From contig OX352761.1 of the NCBI GenBank assembly GCA_947095585.1, forward strand, positions 34,315,777-34,379,776: a DNA stretch of 64,000 bases, read 5' to 3'. Origin of the DNA: Nephrocerus scutellatus. Its lineage: Eukaryota > Arthropoda > Insecta > Diptera > Pipunculidae. The position numbers and the translations under genes were made by a program. Positions within the stretch are counted from its first letter, which is position 1; every line of letters starts with the position of its first letter. Positions 57,306 through 64,000 of the stretch are shown one piece after another. Under the pieces are notes generated by a model. The model was not told the DNA's origin. It saw only the letters and a program-made list of their open reading frames with translations, and did not search any database.

Positions 57306-57725
57306 TTCCTGGAATATGTTTCCATGCACACGGTACCAGACCTTATTTTTTCGAATTCGATACACAGCTTTCACCACTTCCATCTGAACAACCAGATTAA
57401 GCAGTGCATTGAGAGCATCTTCCGAGGTAGAGTACATTGCGCATGGTATTCCTAATCAGTCGCTTCTTCCCAGTTTGTTTAGTGCTCTCTTAGCCAATTT
57501 GTGACAAGTTTTGGCGACCAAACAACTGTCGCATAGGTTAGAATGAGTCTCATTCTCTCATTGTCATAAAGTACAACCAGTGTACCATTTTCGAAGTCAG
57601 CCCCCATGATTTACCAAATGCTCTTATACATTGAATAATGTAAGCTGAGCTTTTTATATTCTCGACTCCAGGTGCAATCTTGCAATCTAGGATTAAGCCT
57701 AGATATTTGACTTCCTTGAAGATTG
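57306..57725 (-). pseudogene. LINE RT thumb fragment (R1/Jockey-like)
   Basis: The minus strand reads VKYLGLILDCKIAPGVENIK and AFGKSWGLTSKMVHWLYFM (57715-57560), then decays through stops. The KYLG(L/V).LD.KL block followed by FG..WGL.PK...WLY is the thumb region of R1/I-type LINE RTs. It directly adjoins the foldback element on its right side. Confidence 0.75.
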
Positions 57726-57727
57726 GC

Positions 57728-58048
57728 AAATTAAAATTTTTATTGTAAATTCTCTAATCGGGGATACACATACACACACACACTGCGTGCTCGTTTTGTG
57801 GCAAAATCATCCAATAAATGACGCAGCGGCAGCGAACAGCGCTGCTCATAAAGCACAGAGCTCAGACTTTGCCGTGATCTACCCCGCGGCCCGAGGGGAA
57901 AGTGTTGTCATGGGAGATATACATGTGTGCAAAATTTCAATAAAATCGGGCTGTAGGAAGTGGGTTAAAAATTGATCACAAGATTTGGCCAGCCAGCCAG
58001 CCAGTCAGCCACGAGCAAGTGAAGTTAATGTAGAGAATTTAAAAGGAA
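57728..58048 (+). repeat. FR repeat copy j (short, both ends present)
   Basis: Left end TTGTAAATTCTCTAATCGGG near 57744; right end GTTAATGTAGAGAATTTAAA near 58026. The core near 57780-57880 closely matches the copy at 565-930. Only one 120-bp unit remains, plus a CCAG-rich tract at 57988-58008 complementary to the (GGCT)n of copy d. This is the most compact complete copy. Confidence 0.75.
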
Positions 58049-60290
58049 TTGGGGAATGGCGGCCGTGTGGAGACTACCGAGCTTTCAATAGAGTTACTAT
58101 TCCAGACCGTTATCCCATTTCTCACCTCCATCTTCTCAACTTTAGACCTCGTCCATGCTTATCACTAAATTCCCCTTGAACCTTCAGATATTCCGAAAAC
58201 AGCACTTGACTCCTTTGGCCTGTTCGAGTTTTGCAAAATGACTTTTGGACTTCGAAACGCAGCACAATTTTTTTCGTTTTCCGTTTTGGGACATTCAGTT
58301 ACTGGACGAGGGATTTTACCTTCGTAAAAGCGGATTTAAGTAATTTAAAAAATTGAACGACCTATTTATGCCTGAGTTGGAGGAAGTTACCGCAAGAGAA
58401 TCATCAAGAGCTCAATTTGAGTCAAGATTTTTCGCTCATCCTTGATGTAATGTTTGGCGTTGGAGCTTATCGGCTCGATAGTTGTGCGTGCCTTTTTCGT
58501 TTGTTAGTCCTGGTACTCCAAACGAATCCCGTACAATTAACTGTCGAGTTGTGGGCATTCAAGAGAGAAGTCAGCTAGTTCCTGAAAGACCGAATTTTTC
58601 AATAGAGGCTCCAAGAATTTTGAAGGCTCACGTATGTCATTTTTTTTTTTAATATTTTCTTGGTCAAGGTTTTTTGTAGTTTTCCTTGACCATGATCCAT
58701 TCATTAAAGCATTTGGACTCGTTTTAGTTCCATGAACGTTTTTTCCGTATTGCTTTTTTCAATGAATCAGGGAGAATTCCGAGAAAATAAAATTGAAACC
58801 GGCTACAAACGTGATGAAATGTGATAAATTGTAAATCACATTTCTCTTTCCCTTGGCAATAAGTTTAAAATAAAAAAAAATAAAAAATAAAAAACAGTTA
58901 AAACGTTTTCTTGGCATAATCAACTTTTATAGACGTTTTATCCCAAATGCTGCTGAGGATCAAACCTTTCTGAATGATTTCTTAAAGGGATACAAGAAGA
59001 ATAGTAGGATCCCTGTTATTGAAGCTTTTGAGAAATGTAAAGGAAAGTTATGCCAAGTTATGCAGGCCCTCCAAGACCCTTTATTTTCGACAAATGATTT
59101 TTAATTCCAGGAATCAAAGCCTCAGTTAGATTGATAACCAAAAATGTTGTGCGGCCCTCCGTTAGTAAAGATTCGAGGCTCATGGCTCAGAATTGTATTT
59201 CTAGTCAAAAATCCAAAGTTTCTCGACATACGAAGTCTCCTCTAAGTTCTTATAAATTAACGTCTGAACGGTTTTCGGAGATTCATCTAGATATCGTTGG
59301 TTTATGATGATCCTGTGTTAAATTGATGGACAGGTATACTTGTTGGGCTGAGGCGATTCCCGTTTCGGACATTACCGCCGCCACTGTGGCTTGTGCTGTA
59401 TATTCCGTTGAATATCGGCTAGTTTTTGTGTTTCATTATCCATTTTAACGGATCAAGGAGCCCAATTCGAATCAAAAATGTTATCGGAACTTTAATCACT
59501 TTTGGGTTTCGAAAGAAGAAGAACTATTAGTTACAATCCGAAATGCATGATCAAACGATGAAATCGTATCATCAAGTCTGCCATTTTGTGTCATAACCGA
59601 CCGGATTGGAATTATGCTTGGATTGCGAACTACTTTTAGCGAGGAACTTCAGTCTACTCCAGCTGAACTCGTTTTTGTGACGAAAGTGACTGTTTCATAC
59701 ACTATAACCTAGCTTCGAAAGTAGACGTTATACACACTAGTGAGTTAACATATAAAATACTTTTGTCATTTACTGCAGTCACAGCGAACACACATTCCCA
59801 GAGTAATTTTGCATTGCGCATAACCGGTTTAGCAGAAAAACCGGTTTTGGTCGTGTGAAAAATAGCGTACATTACTCGCAGAAAAGTGCTCATCGTGATC
59901 GTTAGATTGCCGCCATCGGCTACCGCCTCGTGTTTCAAGCTTCTTAATCGCACGATAAACTCCACTTCCCTTGCTCGTTATGTAATATACTATATATTAT
60001 ATTGATATTATTGGTAAACGCACCAAACTTTCAACAGATCGTTTAAACTTTAAAACCCTGTTATCAAATTTTTGAGGGGAATTTAGAACGTCAAAATTCT
60101 CACCAGCTTCCGCTTTCGCCTGTCATAACGAATCTCCCAATCGTGAAACCCCGAAAAACTGTTACCTTAAATTTTGATTCTCCATCAATCACACCTGATT
60201 CTCAGGGTCATTCGTCGACTCGTACAGGAAGAGTTTCTAGAACCCCTGTTCGTTTTTTAACCTTATAAGTATCTTGTTTTTTTTTTTTTG
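58049..60290 (+). pseudogene. Decayed CsRn1-like Gypsy pol
   Basis: Fragments in order: [20 protein letters not shown] (RT, 58050-58115), [12 protein letters not shown] sequence near 58245, then after an inserted LINE-tail element INFYRRFIPNAAEDQ (58920-58965). Integrase remnants follow (HLDIVG near 59290, CWAEAIPVSDITAATVA near 59340, SRGLRTTFSEELQSTPAEL-like near 59620-59670). Another foreign segment lies at about 59700-60010. The C-terminus with PRKTVTLNFDSPS and RTGRVSRTPVRF ends near 60267. It resembles the intact element at 26.5-31.6 kb but is far more diverged. A G-rich tract near 60297 may be its polypurine tract. Confidence 0.75.
58370..58890 (+). mobile_element. LINE-tail element copy 2 (inserted in CsRn1-like pol)
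   Basis: It matches 1136-1725 over its whole length, including the ESSRAQFESRFF phrase and the tail CTTGGTCAAGGTTTTTTGTA near 58660, and ends in an A-rich run at 58870-58895. It lies between RT fragments of the Gypsy-like pol. Confidence 0.75.
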
Positions 60291-62340
60291 CTTTCGCTGG
60301 GGGGAATTTTATTTCGTTTCATTAGTCATTTTCTAAAATTCTTTTGAAATTACTTTGGTGTTGTTTATTTGAAAATGAAGCGCATTTACTTTCTTTGTGT
60401 AAATGCAATTCAGCATTGTGCCGTCAGCTTAATCTTCACAATGTTCACCTTGCTATTATTTTTTGTGGTTTTTTTGAACATTGACAGAACATGCCTTTCC
60501 GGCATTTTAGATTGAAATTTTTTTTCCTTTTTGATCACCAGTGAAGTTGTGTTGGAGTTGACATATTTTCGTACAAAAGATATGTTGGGACTTGTGGGAG
60601 TTTTTCAGAATTTATAAATGTTTGATATTTTGGTTTAAATTAAGAAAATATATTCAATGGAGTTAAATTTTAGTTAAAAATTAACTTAAGGATAGTGGGA
60701 ACAATAAACAATTTTAACTGAAATTAAGCAGCATGTTCTAATCCTCGTGGCTTCTTTGAAGTGCACCCAAATTTAGGAATTAACCAATGATACTTTTTAT
60801 TTTGTATAATAAATATTAAAACCACTTGATATCTCATTTTGAGTGGTATTTTATTTTGTTGAAGCTGTATGAGAGGAGTAACAATTCATGCTGAGTTGTG
60901 TACAGTTTTTTGGAAATTGCATTTGTGCAATATCTTTACATTCACACGCTTTTCTTAATTGCGTACCATTGGACAGACCTTGAGGCCTCATAACATATAT
61001 AGGAAAATACCCCTATAAGTCTTCTTGGATTTCTGACAGCGGGAACTGTCTTAAATTTGAGACTTAACTGAAAGCCAATATGTGCTCAAACAGTGAGTTA
61101 TCAGTCATCACTCTCCATTCTTTGATTTGATTGATCATCTTGTCGTTTGATCAATCACTTCTTTCCTCTATCTCGGTTCACAAATATTGGCTCATGGCCA
61201 ATGTTATTTATTACTAAATCTGTAAAAAAGTATATAGTCTAAGAATTTAAGTCCTCTGTGCATTTGCTACTTCCCCAGACAGTATGCTGAGAATTTGTAA
61301 CGCATCCAACAATTAGACCCAGATTGTTAGATTCAGATTATTAAATTCAGATTCAGATTCAGATGATTAAAGGGAACTAATGGAGTCGTAAGGGAGATAA
61401 CCAGATGCCACAATGTTTCACTGAGCACTGAGGTACGACCGAGAAAATAGCAAGGACGTTTTTCCAACCTTATTTTCAGAATTTTAACTGATGGCTCATT
61501 CATTCCTCAAAAAGTAGAAATGTATCATAAATACACTCCTTTCGTGAGTATTTTTTGATTATTGGCTCGAAGTTTTGTGACAGTTTCCACAGGCTTCCAG
61601 AGTTTTCCAAGCAAGCGGACCGTCGCCTTTATCAACTTTTGACATTGCACTCTGCCGACGAAAAAGGTACTGCCTTCAAAGGCTGGTAGAGCTCCACATT
61701 TTAGGAAGGAGTGTTTATTGGAATATTGCATTTTGATTGTGATCTTACCCAAGCTCATTCCCTCGAATGTCGGTGAATAGTTCTCCAGCAGAAATTCACA
61801 CAGGTGGTCTTAGACGAAGTTAAGTTGTTTTTTAGACATCTGGCTTTTATCCTTCCTCGCTAATATAACAGCTCTCAATACTTTGAACGCTATTTCAGAA
61901 TAAGTGGGCCTCCGTTTCTACCTCAGCGATTTTCAAAGCTTTTAGACAGCTGGGCAAACAGTTCATTTCTAGTGCATGTCCAGCGTTCAGTGCTATACTC
62001 AGAGATCCTCAAGTCAATTCAGAATTGGGTTGGATTTTCCTCTTCATGCTCTCATTGGCAGTCCGCCAGACCTGATGAAAAAAAAAAAAATGTAAAATCT
62101 AGTGGCTAACACATGTAGCCCCCATTCTTCAAAAATACTTTTTTTTTGTTTATGAAATGTCATTCACCACTAACTTTAAGAGTTAAAGAATGATCTTATC
62201 TTGTTCATTTCTTTTTATTTTTTGTAAACTTTTAGTTATTATAATTATTCTTTGAGTTCCTTTATTCTATTGTTTAATTGCTTATAATAGTTAATATACA
62301 ACAACTGAAATGAATAATAAATGAAATGAAAAAAAAAATT
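60291..62340. other. Possible LTR remnant and LINE 3' tails
   Basis: The first 700 bases may be the old 3' LTR of the CsRn1-like fragment, but I cannot set its ends. A 77-codon minus-strand frame at 61525-61758 lacks known motifs. Two A-rich runs (62080-62091 and 62329-62339, the latter after AATAAATGAAATG) look like LINE poly(A) ends on the plus strand, so 61900-62339 is probably 5'-truncated LINE tail. Confidence 0.4.
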
Positions 62341-64000
62341 TTGAAGCCTGTGATAGATCGGTCTGGCTAAACGATTTAAAAATTATCTCATGAAACGTAC
62401 ACTCACTGTATAGAGCTCAAGCTGTACAGTAGCTAGCCGATACCCTGACCAAATATAATGCTGACATAACAGCATTGATGGAGATGCGGTGAACGGGGAA
62501 TGGTGTGTCAGAATATGACATATATTTCAGCTGTCACGAATTACAAAATCAGCAAAAGAATGAAACCCACCGTAATCGGCTCTAATGCAGTAAGATTTAA
62601 AAACATAAGCCTTATAAACGTTCACGCACCTACAGAGGATTCCCCAGATGAAAAAGAAGAATTATTTGGATCATTCGAACGGGAACTCCATGCCTGTCCT
62701 TAATATGATGTAAAAATCATTCTGGGGATATGAATGCCAAAATAGGTAGGGAGCCAGTATTCAGGCAGTACATTGGCACCCATAGCTTACACGAGAACAC
62801 TAATGACAATGGACAACGAGTCATAGCGATGGCAGCAGGCAATAATATGGTCGTTGCGAGTATAAGGTTTGCGCGTAAATATATCCACAAGGCCACCTGG
62901 GTATCTCCTGATGGAGCCTTTCGCAACCAGATAGACCATGTGTTGATAAACCCTCGCCGAAACTCGAACCTGATGACGGTACGAACGTACCGAGGTGCCA
63001 ACGTCGACTCGGACCACTATGTTGTGGGTGTGGTGCTCCGAATGCGGATTGCATCGTCAAGAAAGACAGCATCCGCGAATCAGATTCGAGTCAACACGGC
63101 TGGCTTTCGCAACGAAGAGACCAGAAACAACTACGGTCAAGCGATAGGACTCGCCCTAAATGCAGGAAGAGTAAGTCCTGGGGCTGAGATGCCGGGCGTA
63201 GAATAGAAACGGACACGCCTTAAGAATACTGTCATTAGTACTGCTGAAGTGCTGACTCCATCTTAGGCAGTAGTCGTTGAAATCGGAACTACTAGTTCGA
63301 TGACGAATGTAAGCTATCGACTGAACGTAAGAATGTTGCGTACCGAGCAATGCAACAATCTTATAGAACGTGGGCACGCGAAAATGAATATAAAGAGTTC
63401 AGAAGATATGAAAAAATAGTTCACTGGCGAAAGAAAGCAGCCTGTAAGAAGAATCTCTTCCGTGAACTAGATTAGTAAAGAGAGCGGGGACCGCACCAGG
63501 CGCGGAAGCTCTACCAAAGAGTCCGCGGTATGACGCAATATACACCGCGTTGCACATACTGCAAAGATAAAGAGGGTAGTCTGATCGCCGATCTCAAAGG
63601 CATCTTAGAGCGATGGGAAGAGCACTTTCATGAGTTGCTTTATGGCCAGCTTACTGGGGAATTGGAGGCTCCAACAATGACCGAAGATCACACTATGCTG
63701 CCGCCAACAAGCATAGACGAAGTTAGCATAGCGATAAATCGGCTCAAAAATAATAAGGCCTCGGGATCAAATGGTATCCCAGCGGAGCTGATTAAAACAG
63801 GATGTCCCGAAATACACCCAGCAATTTATAAACTAATAGTGCAAGTATGGGAGGAAGAAGCGATGGCAGAAGATTGGCGGAAAGACATCCTGTGCCCCAT
63901 ACGTTAGAAAGGAGATACCACAACATGCAGCAATTATCGTGGTATAACGTTGTTGATGTTGTTGTTGTTGTACCGCGTAAAAGATTTTCTGCTCTATCCT
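62341..64000 (+). mobile_element. RTE-like LINE, 5' two thirds, running off the window
   Basis: The endonuclease start is frameshifted, then 62730-63206 is open with QIDHVLINPRRNSNLMTVRT and RGANVDSDHYVVGVVLRMR, the end of an APE-type nuclease. A linker with stops follows. At 63530-63907 comes FHELLYGQLTGE, RLKNNKASGSNGIPAELIKT and WEEEAMAEDWRKDILCPI, then a stop, then CSNYRGITLL, the first RT motifs. A (TTG)n-like run sits at 63946-63970 inside the RT. The element is decayed and its RT continues beyond 64000. Confidence 0.85.

Overview
The window is AT-rich, intron-bearing animal DNA, most likely from a fly (Diptera). The best anchor is a spliced SNF2-family ATPase gene closely resembling Drosophila lodestar (lds/TTF2) at 12.4-14.5 kb. 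Almost everything else is transposable-element sequence, much of it nested, so this looks like a repeat-rich (heterochromatic or TE-island) region rather than a gene-dense one. Species cannot be fixed from the sequence alone.

Layout. 0-6.5 kb: an old Ty3/Gypsy LTR element (called Gypsy-A here; LTRs end TTTCGTAACA), interrupted by a short repeat of a family called FR here and by two LINE-type insertions. 6.9-8.3 kb: Jockey/CR1-type LINE fragment and an FR copy. 8.4-11.5 kb: decayed RNase-H-bearing LINE on the minus strand, itself hit by a mariner-like fragment. 12.4-14.5 kb: C-terminal exons of lds. 15.8-17.9 kb: Gypsy-A LTR piece and a dead hAT/ZMYM1-like transposase. 19.9-22.1 kb: small exons resembling an acidic N-terminus, then an inverted, broken genomic copy of the lds ATPase exons. 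22.1-25.9 kb: second Jockey/CR1-type LINE copy, Helitron pieces with a minisatellite, and a tRNA-derived SINE. 26.5-31.6 kb: a very young CsRn1-type Gypsy element (431-bp LTRs differing at one base). 31.9-41.4 kb: FR copies, a short MITE, Gypsy-A LTRs and hAT, Helitron and RTE-type remnants. 41.4-44.8 kb: second Gypsy-A copy. 45-49.4 kb: FR copies and unassigned DNA. 49.5-57.3 kb: a giant foldback (inverted-repeat) element whose arms carry 3 versus 19 copies of a 180-bp repeat. 57.3-64 kb: LINE RT remnant, FR copy, decayed CsRn1-like element and an RTE-like LINE running off the right edge.

How the parts relate. The lds fragment is the only likely host gene. Its upstream exons are not at the expected place. 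A candidate N-terminal part lies 5.4 kb downstream, fused to an inverted duplicate of the ATPase region, which points to local rearrangement or mis-assembly. The TEs do not form a pathway, but their nesting gives a relative history: Gypsy-A and the LINEs are old; the lds duplication precedes a 315-bp foldback insertion that carries a 9-bp target duplication; the CsRn1 element is very recent; the large foldback has near-identical inner arms. I see no CRISPR array, operon or bacterial feature. Identities rest on motif recognition by eye; no database search was possible.
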